A DNA stretch of 64,000 nt from NCBI GenBank assembly GCA_024399065.1, contig JAKSIB010000013.1, positions 1-64,000 of the forward strand, read 5' to 3'. Below are positions 1-8,280 of the stretch, piece by piece. This DNA comes from Fibrobacter sp. (GTDB lineage: Bacteria > Fibrobacterota > Fibrobacteria > Fibrobacterales > Fibrobacteraceae). Positions within the stretch are counted from its first letter, which is position 1; the number at the start of each line of letters is the position of its first letter. Under the pieces are notes generated by a model that ran no database searches, was not told where the DNA came from, and was given only the letters and a program-made list of their open reading frames with translations. The position numbers and the translations under genes are program-made.

Positions 1-523
1 CGTGCTTGTAGACCTTCATCTTGGTGGCCTTCTTGATTTCGCCAACTTCCAAGAGACGGATGTCCTTAGACTTGTTCTTGAGGAATTCGAGAGCGTCAGC
101 TTCGAATGCCGGAGCGAGGAGGATTTCAACGAACTTGCCCTTCAGGAATTCTGCAGTCTTGAGGTCGACCTTCTTGGTCACAGCGATCACGGAACCGAAA
201 GCGGACACCGGGTCACCTTCCCATGCAGCTTCCATAGCGTTGCGGAGGGTCTTGCCGGTAGCGAGGCCACAGGGGTTCATGTGCTTCACGATGACAACTG
301 CATTTTCGCCAGCGAATTCGCGAGCCATTTCGAGAGCTGCGTCGGCATCAACGATGTTGTTGTAGGAAAGTTCCTTGCCGTGGAGCTGCTTTGCAGTAGC
401 GAGGCTTGCTTCATCGCAAGTGGGATCGCGGTAGAAAACAGCGGACTGGTGAGAGTTTTCACCGTAGCGCATGGGCTGCGGGTCAACGAACTTCAGCTTC
501 AATTCTTTAGCTTCTTTAGCCAT
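1..523 (-). CDS. purH: AICAR transformylase (PurH C-terminal domain), stand-alone, 3' end outside window
   Basis: Transfers a formyl group from 10-formyl-tetrahydrofolate to AICAR, the penultimate step of purine synthesis. The 174 visible residues match the AICARFT half of PurH: RYGENSHQ near residue 19, GKELSYNNIVDADAALE near residue 49, and KHMNPCGLA near residue 80. In ordinary bifunctional PurH these lie after about 190 residues of IMP cyclohydrolase. Here the protein starts directly with AICARFT: ATG at 521-523 follows an AGAGGAT ribosome site, and the upstream gene ends only 34 bp away. The cyclohydrolase must therefore be encoded elsewhere. The stop codon lies beyond position 1. It is probably co-transcribed with the NifU-like gene. 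Family assignment is firm; the symbol is used loosely because only one PurH activity is present. Confidence 0.9.
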   Translation of the reverse strand, partial: MAKEAKELKLKFVDPQPMRYGENSHQSAVFYRDPTCDEASLATAKQLHGKELSYNNIVDADAALEMAREFAGENAVVIVKHMNPCGLATGKTLRNAMEAAWEGDPVSAFGSVIAVTKKVDLKTAEFLKGKFVEILLAPAFEADALEFLKNKSKDIRLLEVGEIKKATKMKVYKH

Positions 524-557
524 ATTATCCTCTTTGGGGTTAGTTTAAAAATTTTTT

Positions 558-1370
558 TTAGGTTTCGCTTTCGCTGGGTGCTCCGCCGAATACGGACGGT
601 TCCTGGTTGATGTTGTCCAGGGGGTCCTCGGGGTCCACCACCAGGTTGTAGTAGACGTTGTTCTGCAGTTCGTCTTCGATGTAGAACAAGGTTCCGCCCA
701 TGGCACTGCCGCATCCGGCGCATGCACCCTGGAACTTAATCTTCAGGTGGTTGTCTTCCGTCAGGTCCAGGATCTCCAGGTCGCCGCCGTCGCCTTGCAG
801 TGTGCCGCGCACGGATTTATGGAGCCATTCCTCGATCTTTTCGATCTTCTGCACCTTGGTGAGGGCGTTCCATTCGGCGTCGGCTTCTGCACGGCCTTCC
901 ACGGTCTGGGTGCGGTACTTGATGCGTTCCATCTTCTCGCGGACGATAATGGCTGTCGCCTTCTTCTCGGGATATTCCTCAAGGACCTTGGCAATCAGTT
1001 CGTTCATCTGCTTGATTTCGACTGCGGTTTCAGGAATGGCGCGAACTTCGGGAATGTCGCGGAGTTCTTCTTCGATGGATTCTGCGGTAATCTTGCAGGC
1101 GTCGTCTACGGTTGCCATCTGAATCTTCTTGCAGAAAGTGTCTGCCAGAGCTGTAAAGATGGGGCCGCCGTAGGTAAAAAATCTTGTCTCGAGAATCTTG
1201 TCGCAATCCGGGTCGATCATCAGGTAGACCTTGAGGCTTGCAACCTTCACATCCACCAGTGCGAGGCCTTTTTCGTCAGCTTCGATCTGGAAGATTGCCC
1301 CGCGGTATTTGGGGGACTTTGCAATATCTTGCACCTTCTGGGAAAGTGTGCTTGTTACATCTTCACTCAT
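558..1370 (-). CDS. NifU-like protein: degenerate IscU-like N-domain plus Nfu C-domain
   Basis: A 270-residue protein with the order IscU-like domain (about 25-135) then Nfu domain (about 180-255). The Nfu part has GDGGDLEILDL followed by CAGCGSA, the CxxC that binds or transfers a [4Fe-4S] cluster. The N-terminal part keeps the IscU outline (DPDCDKI, TYGGPIFTALAD, ISNQ-like ITAESIEEEL), but the scaffold cysteines are gone: FGCGS reads YGGPI and no Cys occurs at the other two ligand positions. It therefore probably acts as a cluster carrier, or a dimer using only the Nfu site, rather than as an assembly scaffold. The purine gene lies 34 bp downstream. Family is clear; the role is inference. 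Confidence 0.8.
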   Translation of the reverse strand: MSEDVTSTLSQKVQDIAKSPKYRGAIFQIEADEKGLALVDVKVASLKVYLMIDPDCDKILETRFFTYGGPIFTALADTFCKKIQMATVDDACKITAESIEEELRDIPEVRAIPETAVEIKQMNELIAKVLEEYPEKKATAIIVREKMERIKYRTQTVEGRAEADAEWNALTKVQKIEKIEEWLHKSVRGTLQGDGGDLEILDLTEDNHLKIKFQGACAGCGSAMGGTLFYIEDELQNNVYYNLVVDPEDPLDNINQEPSVFGGAPSESET

Positions 1371-1734
1371 ACAAAAGCAAATTTAAAAAAAAGCAAACGC
1401 AGTGAAATTGTTGTCCTTGGGGATAATTTTCAGAAAAGCCTGTTTTTTACGGGAAGATAGATCTTTTAGATAGCGATTTTCCCGTAAAATATTAGTTTGT
1501 TTGTGGTAAGGGGCGCGAATGGAGGTAATTACTGCGCTGTTTTGGTTGAAATTGACCCCGATTTGTACCCAAATGGTGCCTAAAATGGGGTTGGCATGCC
1601 TTTGGGAATACTGTTTGTAGTGGAATTGACGAAAATATTGCGAACAACGTAACGAAATTACGGGAAAAATTCCCATGAACCGTGTGGTTTTCCCGTAAAA
1701 ATGCCCCAAAACGAAAAATTATCTCCTGAAGCAT
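1371..1734. other. Non-coding region with four TTTTCCCGTAA motifs
   Basis: No convincing gene. The stretch upstream of the NifU-like gene contains four copies of TTTTCCCGTAA(AA) in alternating orientation: inverted at about 1445-1456, direct at 1477-1489, inverted at 1657-1668, direct at 1688-1701. They form two inverted-repeat pairs. Short open frames here translate to low-complexity sequence with no domain and poor start contexts. Confidence 0.6.
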
Positions 1735-1767
1735 GAAAAAAGCCCCGCAATGAGCGAGGCTTTTTAT
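1735..1767 (-). terminator. Intrinsic terminator after glgC
   Basis: Imperfect hairpin (AGCC...GGCT outer stem, 1741-1761) flanked by A-run and T-run, able to end glgC transcripts leaving leftwards. Confidence 0.7.
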
Positions 1768-1789
1768 AATCATAGTTAAGATGACTGAT

Positions 1790-1870
1790 TAGGCCTGGCG
1801 CTCTACGAGCGCTGTCCTATTCGGCTCGGAAATGAGAGCAAGTGAACTTGCTCTCGCTTCACTCGCCTTG
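1790..1870 (-). repeat. Dispersed two-hairpin repeat directly after glgC stop (single unit)
   Basis: Two perfect hairpins: GCGCTC-TAC-GAGCGC (1798-1812) and GAGAGCAAGT-GA-ACTTGCTCTC (1834-1855). They flank the block TCGGCTCGGAAATG (1821-1834) and are followed by GCTTCACTCGCCTT (1856-1869), next to the stop codon at 1871-1873. The same two blocks occur after pfp at 16087-16100 and 16118-16131 with different but still complementary stems. Confidence 0.8.
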
Positions 1871-3121
1871 CTAGGCCTTAATGATAGTATCCTTGGCGAG
1901 AACGACTATGCCGGATTCTGTCACATGGAACAGCTTCTTGTCGCGTTCAAGGTCGTAGCCAATCTGGAAGCCTGCAGGAATATGCAAGCCCTTTTCGATG
2001 ATGGCTCTACGGACCTTTGCGCCCGGGCCGATGGTCACGTTGGGGAAGAGGATGGATTCTTCCACCATGGCGTCCTTCTGGATGGTAACGCCCGGAGAAA
2101 GAATGCTCTTCACCACGGTACCGCCACCGATGATGCAGCCTGCAGACACGATGGAGTCGATAGCTGCACCCTGATGGGCTTCGTTATCACCTGCGAAGAA
2201 ACGTGCAGGAGGCTGGTTCCAGTTGAAGGTGCGGATGGGCCAGTAGTTGTTGTAAAGGTCGAACGGCGGATTTTCGGAGCAAAGGTCCATGTTTGCTTCG
2301 AAGAAGGCGTCGAGAGTACCCACATCGCGCCAGTAGCCCTTGGTGCTTGCCTGTTCGCCGCGGACGATGTTGGTGTTAAAGTCGTAAACGTAGACCGGAT
2401 AATCCTTGTAGAGGGCCGGGATGATGTGCTTGCCGAAGTCGGTTGCGCCGTTCTTGGCACCGTTCATCAATTCACGAACCAGGAACTTGCTGGTGAACAG
2501 GTAGTTGCCCATAGAGGCGAGGCACCAACCCGGACGACCCGGCATTTCCTTGGGATTCTTGGGCTTTTCTTCAAAGCCGATCATACGGTTGTCCTGGTCC
2601 ACTTCGATAATACCGAATTCGCTAGCTTCCTTGATAGGAACAGGGATTGCCGCGATGGTGAGCAAAGCGGCGCGGGAGAGGTGGAAGTCGATCATCTGGT
2701 TGATGTCCATCTTGTAGATGTGGTCACCACCGAAGATTGCCACCAGGTCCGGGCGTTCGTCGGTAATCAAGTTGATGTTCTGGAAAATAGCGTCGGCGGT
2801 ACCGCGGTACCATTCGTCGCCGGTACGCATCTGGGCGGGAACCAGGTCAACGTACTGGTCCAGGCTTGCGTTAAGGTTCCAGGCAGCGGAAATGTGCTTG
2901 TTCAAAGAGTCGGACTTGAACTGGGTCAAAACCTTGATCTTGAAGATGCCGGAGTTGATAAAGTTGTTCAGTACGAAGTCGATAATGCGGTAGGTGCCGC
3001 CAAAGTGAACGGCGGGCTTTGCGCGGTCGCGGGTGAGGGGCTGCAGACGGCTGCCCTGACCACCAGCCATAATCATGCAGAGAATATTCTTCTGATGTTC
3101 TCTAGAATAAGACCAGCTCAT
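1871..3121 (-). CDS. glgC: Glucose-1-phosphate adenylyltransferase (ADP-glucose pyrophosphorylase)
   Basis: Makes ADP-glucose from glucose-1-phosphate and ATP, the committed step of bacterial glycogen synthesis; cytoplasmic, normally allosteric. The 416 residues are standard length. The nucleotidyltransferase signature MAGGQGSRLQPLT is near residue 18 with RAKPAV following; FGGDHIYKMD (about residue 130), FEEKP (about 184) and the C-terminal left-handed beta-helix (about 300-416, IGGGTVVKSI, ILFPNVTIG) are all present. ATG at 3119-3121 has AGGAG upstream. It appears monocistronic: divergent from pckG and ended by a terminator at 1735-1767. Immediately after the stop codon lies a two-hairpin repeat shared with pfp. 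Glycogen storage fits a Fibrobacter-like metabolism. Confidence 0.97.
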   Translation of the reverse strand: MSWSYSREHQKNILCMIMAGGQGSRLQPLTRDRAKPAVHFGGTYRIIDFVLNNFINSGIFKIKVLTQFKSDSLNKHISAAWNLNASLDQYVDLVPAQMRTGDEWYRGTADAIFQNINLITDERPDLVAIFGGDHIYKMDINQMIDFHLSRAALLTIAAIPVPIKEASEFGIIEVDQDNRMIGFEEKPKNPKEMPGRPGWCLASMGNYLFTSKFLVRELMNGAKNGATDFGKHIIPALYKDYPVYVYDFNTNIVRGEQASTKGYWRDVGTLDAFFEANMDLCSENPPFDLYNNYWPIRTFNWNQPPARFFAGDNEAHQGAAIDSIVSAGCIIGGGTVVKSILSPGVTIQKDAMVEESILFPNVTIGPGAKVRRAIIEKGLHIPAGFQIGYDLERDKKLFHVTESGIVVLAKDTIIKA

Positions 3122-3443
3122 ACATCCTCAAGGAGAAAAAAGTAAACAAAAAAATTACATCGCATAATCTATCAAATTTTTAGCGAAAACGGAAGAAAAA
3201 CGCAAATTTTCCCAAAAAATTTCAAGATAGCACAAAACGTAAAAGGAAAAAGTGGGGGAAAGGTTTCCGAAAATCGACCGCTGCTGTCGGTTCGGTGTGA
3301 TTTTACCCCGAATTCAAAAAAAATTCTCCTACATCGGGTGTTTTTTTTGTACATTTTCAGCGTTCGAAAATTCTCGAAAGGGCGAATTGCGCACGGACCA
3401 CGTGTTCAGGTCGCCTTAACATTAACCAAATAGGAGCTAAATA
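3122..3443. promoter_or_regulatory. Divergent glgC/pckG intergenic region
   Basis: AT-rich 322-bp spacer holding both promoters. For pckG a TACATT -10-like box at 3350-3355 gives a leader of about 80 nt, which includes a small hairpin (TTCGA...TCGAA, about 3362-3377) and the ribosome site TAGGAG at 3431-3436. I see no protein-coding gene. Confidence 0.5.
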
Positions 3444-5306
3444 ATGTCTCTTACTCTTAACGACATCAAGCACCCGAAGATCAAGGCTTGGGTTGAAGAA
3501 GTTATCGCTATGTGCGAACCGGATAACGTTGTTGTTACCGACGGTTCCGTAGAAGAATACAACACTCTTATGCAGAAGTGCGTAGACGCAGGTCTCGCTA
3601 CTAAGCTCGCTAAGAAGGAAAACTGCTACCTGTTCCGTTCTCTCCCGTCTGACGTGGCTCGCGTTGAATCCCGTACCTTCATCTCCTCCGTTAAGGAAGA
3701 AGACGCAGGTCCGACCAACCACTGGATTGACCCGGTTGAACTGAAGAAGACCATGTCCGGTCTCTACAAGGGTTGTATGCACGGCCGTACCATGTACGTG
3801 ATCCCGTTCTGCATGGGCCCTCTCGGTTCCGCAATCTCCAAGAACGGTATCGAAATCACTGACTCCGAATACGTCGTTCTCAACATGGACATCATGACCC
3901 GCGCTGGCAAGAAGGTTCTCGACATCTTCAACGCAGACCCGAACGCTGACTTCGTTCCTTGCCTCCACTCTGTTGGTAAGCCGCTCAACAACGGCGAAAC
4001 CGACGGCGGCATCTGGCCCTGCGCTGACGTTGAATTCAAGTACATCTCCCAGTTCCCGGAAGAACACCTCGTGTGGTCCTACGGTTCCGGCTACGGTGGA
4101 AACGCTCTCCTCGGTAAGAAGTGCTTCGCTCTCCGTATCGCTACCGTTCTCGCTCGCGACGAAGGCTGGCTGGCTGAACACATGCTCATCCTCAAGCTCA
4201 CCAACCCGGAAGGCAAGGTCAAGTATGTAACTGGCGCATTCCCGTCTGCTTGCGGTAAGACCAACCTCGCTATGCTCATCCCGACTATCCCGGGCTGGAA
4301 GGTCGAAACCATCGGTGACGATATTGCATGGATGAAGTTTGGTGCTGATGGCCGTCTCTACGCTATCAACCCTGAAGCAGGTTTCTTCGGCGTTGCTCCG
4401 GGCACCTCCGCAGAATCCAACAAGAACGCTCTTATCTCTGCTGAAAAGAACACCATCTACACCAACTGCGCTCTCACTGAAGATGGCGACGTATGGTGGG
4501 AAGGCATTGGCTATCCTGCAACTGGCAAGCTGGTTGACTGGAAGGGCCAGACCCGTGACGCTCTCCCCAAGGACAAGGCTCCTAAGGGCGAAGAAATGGC
4601 TCACCCCAATGCTCGCTTCACTGCTCCGGCATATCAGTGCCCCTGCATCGCTGCTGAATGGGAAGATCCTGCAGGCGTTCCTATCTCCGCAATCCTCTTC
4701 GGTGGCCGTCGTCCGTCCACCATTCCTCTGGTTCACCAGTCCCTGAGCTGGAACCACGGCGTGTTCCTCGGCTCCATCGTTGGTTCCGAAATCACCGCTG
4801 CTTCCACCATTAACGCTGCTGAAGTCGGTAAGATCCGTCGCGACCCGTTCGCAATCCTCCCGTTCTGCGGCTACAACATGGGTGACTACTTCAAGCACTG
4901 GATCGAAATCGGTAAGAAGTCTACCGAAGACAAGCTCCCGAAGATCTTCTACGTCAACTGGTTCCGTAAGGACGCTGACAATGCAGAACTTCCGGGTGGC
5001 TTCATGTGGCCGGGTTACGGCGACAACAGCCGTGTCCTCGCTTGGATCTTCGACCGTTGCGACGGCAAGGACAATGCTAAGGAAACCCCGATTGGTCTGA
5101 TGCCGGCAGACGGCGCCCTCAACACTGAAGGCCTCGCTGAATGCTACAAGAAGACTCTCCCCGCAATCACCTCCGTTGATGTTGAAGGCTGGAAGAAGGA
5201 ACTCGCTGACGTTAAGGAAAATCACTATCCGAAGTTCGGCGCTCACCTTCCGAAGGAACTCTCTGACATCATCGACATGATTCAGAAGCGCCTCGAAAAC
5301 GCTTAA
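3444..5306 (+). CDS. pckG: Phosphoenolpyruvate carboxykinase (GTP type)
   Basis: Interconverts oxaloacetate and PEP using GTP/GDP; in succinate-forming fermenters it can run towards oxaloacetate. The 620 residues match the GTP-dependent class, which lacks the ATP-type layout. The kinase-1 loop FPSACGKTN (about residues 266-274) carries the reactive cysteine typical of GTP-PEPCKs; GDDIAWM follows near residue 292, and the substrate-binding region around YGSGYGGN (about 213) is intact. ATG 3444 sits 8 nt after TAGGAG. Codon use is strongly biased, as expected for high expression. A hairpin terminator follows at 5356-5389. The gene stands alone between glgC and a drug exporter. Confidence 0.97.
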   Translation: MSLTLNDIKHPKIKAWVEEVIAMCEPDNVVVTDGSVEEYNTLMQKCVDAGLATKLAKKENCYLFRSLPSDVARVESRTFISSVKEEDAGPTNHWIDPVELKKTMSGLYKGCMHGRTMYVIPFCMGPLGSAISKNGIEITDSEYVVLNMDIMTRAGKKVLDIFNADPNADFVPCLHSVGKPLNNGETDGGIWPCADVEFKYISQFPEEHLVWSYGSGYGGNALLGKKCFALRIATVLARDEGWLAEHMLILKLTNPEGKVKYVTGAFPSACGKTNLAMLIPTIPGWKVETIGDDIAWMKFGADGRLYAINPEAGFFGVAPGTSAESNKNALISAEKNTIYTNCALTEDGDVWWEGIGYPATGKLVDWKGQTRDALPKDKAPKGEEMAHPNARFTAPAYQCPCIAAEWEDPAGVPISAILFGGRRPSTIPLVHQSLSWNHGVFLGSIVGSEITAASTINAAEVGKIRRDPFAILPFCGYNMGDYFKHWIEIGKKSTEDKLPKIFYVNWFRKDADNAELPGGFMWPGYGDNSRVLAWIFDRCDGKDNAKETPIGLMPADGALNTEGLAECYKKTLPAITSVDVEGWKKELADVKENHYPKFGAHLPKELSDIIDMIQKRLENA

Positions 5307-5355
5307 TGATTTCTGGTTAGAGCCGCGTCGCGGTTCAAATCAAAATCCTTAAAGG

Positions 5356-5389
5356 AACCTCTGCGGACCTCCGCAGGGGTTTCTTTTTA
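5356..5389 (+). terminator. Terminator after pckG
   Basis: CCTCTGCGG / CCGCAGGGG stem (5358-5379) followed by TTTCTTTTTAT. Confidence 0.9.
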
Positions 5390-5455
5390 TCTTGAATTTT
5401 TTCCCAAAATTTCTATCTATGGTGCCGAAAACAACGCGTTTCCTTGTTGGAGTAA

Positions 5456-5526
5456 GTCCAGTTGTCCGCAATCCGCAATGGCGGGGAAGGCTAGAACGCG
5501 CATTCGAGTGAAGCGCGCGGCTGGAC
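5456..5526 (+). promoter_or_regulatory. Possible three-way-junction leader upstream of Bcr/CflA exporter
   Basis: Three stems can be drawn by eye: P1 GTCCAG (5456-5461) with CTGGAC (5521-5526); P2 CCGC-AATG-GCGG (5473-5484); P3 CGCGC (5497-5501) with GCGCG (5513-5517). The element ends about 33 nt before the GTG start. It does not match any riboswitch consensus I can recall, so no ligand is claimed. It could also be chance pairing in a GC-rich leader. Confidence 0.4.
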
Positions 5527-5559
5527 CGGGCGCTTGTTGTTTTTTAAGGTGTATACATC

Positions 5560-6729
5560 GTGAGTTCCAAATCAAAATTCACGTTCTTGATGTTCCTTCT
5601 AGGAATGCTTTCTGCCTTCGGGCCCTTCGTTACAGACCTCTACCTGCCGGCTCTGCCCAACTTGGCGGAATACTTCAGGGCGACACCCTCGGCATCCCAG
5701 CTGAGTTTAACCATGAGCATGCTGGGCCTGAGTGTAGGCCAGCTGTTCATCGGCCCGCTGAGCGACAAGTACGGACGCAAGCGCCTGCTGGTGATTTGTC
5801 TTATCTTGTTTGTAATTAGCACCATGGCCTGCATTCTTGCTCCCAATATTGCTGTGTTCAATGTATGTCGCTTGCTCCAGGGCTTGGCTGCTTCTGGCGG
5901 CATCGTGATTGCTCGTTCCGTTTCTGCCGATAGTTACCGCGGTCCGGTGCTGACGAAGTTCCTGGCCATGGTCAGTGCCGTGAATGGGGTAGCCCCTATT
6001 GCCGCTCCCGTGCTGGGTGGTTTTTTGCTGAATTTCATGAGCTGGAAGGGAACCTTCGCTGTCTTGCTTCTCTATGGCTTTGTTCTGCTGTTCATGGCTG
6101 GCAAGTTCCAGGAATCCTTGCCCAAGCGTCGTCGCAGCAACAAGTCTATTCTAGCAAACTTTAGCTTGTATGTAAAAGTGTTCCGCAACGGCGAATTCGT
6201 TCGATTCTTTGCCGTTTGTACCGCTTCCATGATTGTGCTGTTCGGCTACATTGCTGCGTCGCCCTTCATTTTCCAGAAACTGTACGGATTGAGTCCCATG
6301 GGCTTTAGCTTCTGCTTCGCACTGATTGCCTTTTGTACTGCCGTAGGCTGCGCAACTTCTGGCAAAATCGGAAACGACCGCAAGGCCATCAAAATCGCGG
6401 GCATAGGTGTTTTCATCGCCTCTCTTGCGGTGGCGGCTTGCCTATTGACTCACGCTCCGCTACCCTTGCTCCAACTTAGCTTTATGGCTACGACCTTCAT
6501 GTTCGGTCTGATGCAGCCGCCGGCCAGCGCGTTGGCCCTGAATGCCGAACGCAAGAATGCAGGCACGGCTTCTGCAGCCATGGGTGCCGCAGGTTTTCTG
6601 ATGGGTGGTATCGCAAGTCCCATTGTGGGCATGGGTAATATTGCGGTCAGCGCCTCCATCATGCTGGTTACGGGTGGCTTTCTGACCATGCTTTTCATGA
6701 TTGTGGCCAAGACAAAAATGCAAAAATAA
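5560..6729 (+). CDS. Bcr/CflA-family MFS multidrug exporter
   Basis: A 389-residue inner-membrane drug/proton antiporter of the major facilitator superfamily. About 12 hydrophobic segments are visible. The family signature TDLYLPALP lies near residue 25 in TM1, and the MFS motif A GPLSDKYGRKR lies around residue 66 between TM2 and TM3; RLLQGLAASGG (about 108) is also typical of Bcr/CflA. GTG at 5560 is the best start because homology begins there (SKSKFTFLMFLLGMLSAFGP), with AAGG upstream. The long GC-rich leader can fold into a three-stem structure, suggesting control at RNA level. Substrate cannot be told from sequence. Confidence 0.9.
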   Translation: MSSKSKFTFLMFLLGMLSAFGPFVTDLYLPALPNLAEYFRATPSASQLSLTMSMLGLSVGQLFIGPLSDKYGRKRLLVICLILFVISTMACILAPNIAVFNVCRLLQGLAASGGIVIARSVSADSYRGPVLTKFLAMVSAVNGVAPIAAPVLGGFLLNFMSWKGTFAVLLLYGFVLLFMAGKFQESLPKRRRSNKSILANFSLYVKVFRNGEFVRFFAVCTASMIVLFGYIAASPFIFQKLYGLSPMGFSFCFALIAFCTAVGCATSGKIGNDRKAIKIAGIGVFIASLAVAACLLTHAPLPLLQLSFMATTFMFGLMQPPASALALNAERKNAGTASAAMGAAGFLMGGIASPIVGMGNIAVSASIMLVTGGFLTMLFMIVAKTKMQK

Positions 6730-6766
6730 ATTACTTTGTTTGTCACCATAATAAATGGAGGAACAA

Positions 6767-7381
6767 ATGAAAAAATTCTTGTTAATTTTTGCTGCAGCTG
6801 TGCTGCTCATGTTTACCGGCTGTAGCCGTCCTCGAATGAGTGTTGACCCTGAATGGACCGCTGCTCCTAGTGAAGTCACTGTTCTCGTGACCATTCCCGA
6901 AGCTCGTAACACCGACGACGTTTACGATGACTTCATGGGCGAAACTGAATTTGAAGACTGGTTCATCAACTTCACCGAAGCCGCCTTCAACAAGTACTCC
7001 AAGTCCAAGGTTGCTGTGAACTATGTGAAGCCGGAAGTCTTCACCATGACCGACCTTCCGCTGGGCAAGCACCGCATTCGTTTCCCCCTTCCTGATGCAG
7101 AAAAGCTTGAAGGCATTTCCGGTATCGTCGTTTCCGTTACCCCGGTTACCTACTGGAGAACCACCACTACCGTTTATAACGGTTTCGGTGTGACCTCTTC
7201 TTCTACCCTTGATGCCGACCTGAAGTACAGCATCGTTTCTGTGGAAGACCAGAAGGTTCTTGCCTACGGCCTTGCCAAGGACAGAAGCAGCTTCGCCTTC
7301 GCAATGACCAAGAGCAACTGGGAAGACCTTACTGTGGCTCTCGTTCGCAAGGTGCTCCAGAAGACTCCGTTGCAGAAGTAA
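6767..7381 (+). CDS. Predicted lipoprotein of unknown function
   Basis: A 204-residue exported protein with a lipoprotein signal: MKKFLLIFAAAVLLMFTGC places the acylated cysteine at residue 19. I do not recognise the mature domain; it is mixed alpha/beta, with a conserved-looking segment VTVLVTIPEARNTDD (about 36-50). The start at 6767 is chosen because GGAGG at 6756-6762 is correctly spaced for it, whereas an ATG at 6755 overlaps that ribosome site. It follows the exporter gene by 37 bp and may be co-transcribed with it. A terminator follows at 7407-7445. It is probably anchored in the outer or inner membrane facing the periplasm. Confidence 0.8.
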   Translation: MKKFLLIFAAAVLLMFTGCSRPRMSVDPEWTAAPSEVTVLVTIPEARNTDDVYDDFMGETEFEDWFINFTEAAFNKYSKSKVAVNYVKPEVFTMTDLPLGKHRIRFPLPDAEKLEGISGIVVSVTPVTYWRTTTTVYNGFGVTSSSTLDADLKYSIVSVEDQKVLAYGLAKDRSSFAFAMTKSNWEDLTVALVRKVLQKTPLQK

Positions 7382-7406
7382 TACAACGTATTCGGTTTGA
7401 AATTAT

Positions 7407-7445
7407 ACGGCTGAAAGACTTCGGTTTTTCGGCCGTTTTTTTTTC
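7407..7445 (+). terminator. Terminator after lipoprotein gene
   Basis: ACGGC...GGCCGT stem (7407-7436) with U-rich tail. Confidence 0.8.
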
Positions 7446-7494
7446 GAAAAAAACAAAAAAAAGAAAAAAAATGTTTCTTTGGTAAAAAAAAGTG

Positions 7495-7524
7495 TATATT
7501 GATACCATATTCCAACTTGGAATA
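7495..7524 (+). promoter_or_regulatory. padR promoter with 17-bp palindromic operator
   Basis: -10 box TATATT at 7495-7500, followed at 7508-7524 by the palindrome TATTCCAACTTGGAATA (8-bp arms around one central base). It covers the expected transcription start, as a repressor site would. A 16/17 match (on the opposite strand) occurs at 48401-48417 upstream of the HD-GYP regulator. Confidence 0.65.
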
Positions 7525-7561
7525 CTCTTGAAGAAGAGTGAATAGAAGAGGACTAGGTTTT

Positions 7562-8188
7562 ATGAATCGTTACGACTTGGTTTTGTTGGGTCTTATCCTT
7601 GAACACGAACGCAGCGGCTATGATATTATCACCGAAGTTCGTGAACGCGAATTGGACCGCTGGGCAAACCTGAGCACTTCCACCGTTTACAACCGTCTCA
7701 CCACCCTCGAAAAGAACGAATGCATCGTGGGTCGTACCGAACGCGACGGTAACCGTCCGGAACGTGTTGTCTTCAATATTACAGACAAAGGTAGGGAAGT
7801 CCTCAAGAAGGAAGTCCTCAAGCACTTGACCGGCTTCAACGACGATCCTCGTACCCTCGGCTTCGCTTTCCTTTTCGGCGCAGACAACAAGGAACTTATC
7901 CGCACCCTGGAAGCCCATGAACGCCGCCTCGTCCAGGAAATTGAAAATCTCGAAAAGATGATTGCAGAAGAACCGCGCCCCACCTTGTATCCGGAAGGAC
8001 CGTTCCTCAACTGCATGTCCCGTGACCACATTCTCGTGGAACTTAAGTATGTCCGTGCCGCTATCGGTATTCTGCGTGACCCGGTCCGCAACAAGAAGCT
8101 GGACGGCTACTTCTACATCAACTTCGGTAACCGCCCCTTCGAAAACTTCAAGCAGGCTGCTGAAGGCGAGGGTTCCACAGAAAAGTAA
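7562..8188 (+). CDS. PadR-family transcriptional regulator
   Basis: A 208-residue DNA-binding protein. The N-terminal winged helix (about 1-85: YDLVLLGLILEHERSGYDI, then STSTVYNRLTTLEKNECI) is typical of PadR, and the C-terminal half (about 95-190) is a helical dimerisation region like the Vir_C type. ATG 7562 is preferred over an upstream GTG because AGAGGA (7546-7551) is well placed and homology begins at MNRYDLVL. The promoter carries a perfect 17-bp palindrome just after the -10 box, so autorepression is likely. It is followed by its own terminator, so no target gene is obvious next door. Effector unknown. Confidence 0.88.
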   Translation: MNRYDLVLLGLILEHERSGYDIITEVRERELDRWANLSTSTVYNRLTTLEKNECIVGRTERDGNRPERVVFNITDKGREVLKKEVLKHLTGFNDDPRTLGFAFLFGADNKELIRTLEAHERRLVQEIENLEKMIAEEPRPTLYPEGPFLNCMSRDHILVELKYVRAAIGILRDPVRNKKLDGYFYINFGNRPFENFKQAAEGEGSTEK

Positions 8189-8201
8189 ACCATTTGTATA
8201 C

Positions 8202-8240
8202 GCAACGGGGGAGATTTCCTTCTCTCGTTGCTCTTTTTAT
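8202..8240 (+). terminator. Terminator after padR
   Basis: GCAACG (8202-8207) / CGTTGC (8226-8231) with inner GAGA/TCTC pairing and CTTTTTATT tail. Confidence 0.85.
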
Positions 8241-8280
8241 TTCTAAATTTTGAATGAAAAGATGTACATAGGCCGTGGGT

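Noticed and set aside
1383..1773. Two short minus-strand open frames between the NifU-like gene and glgC
   Set aside because: They read through the TTTTCCCGTAA repeats and the glgC terminator, and show no protein-like features.
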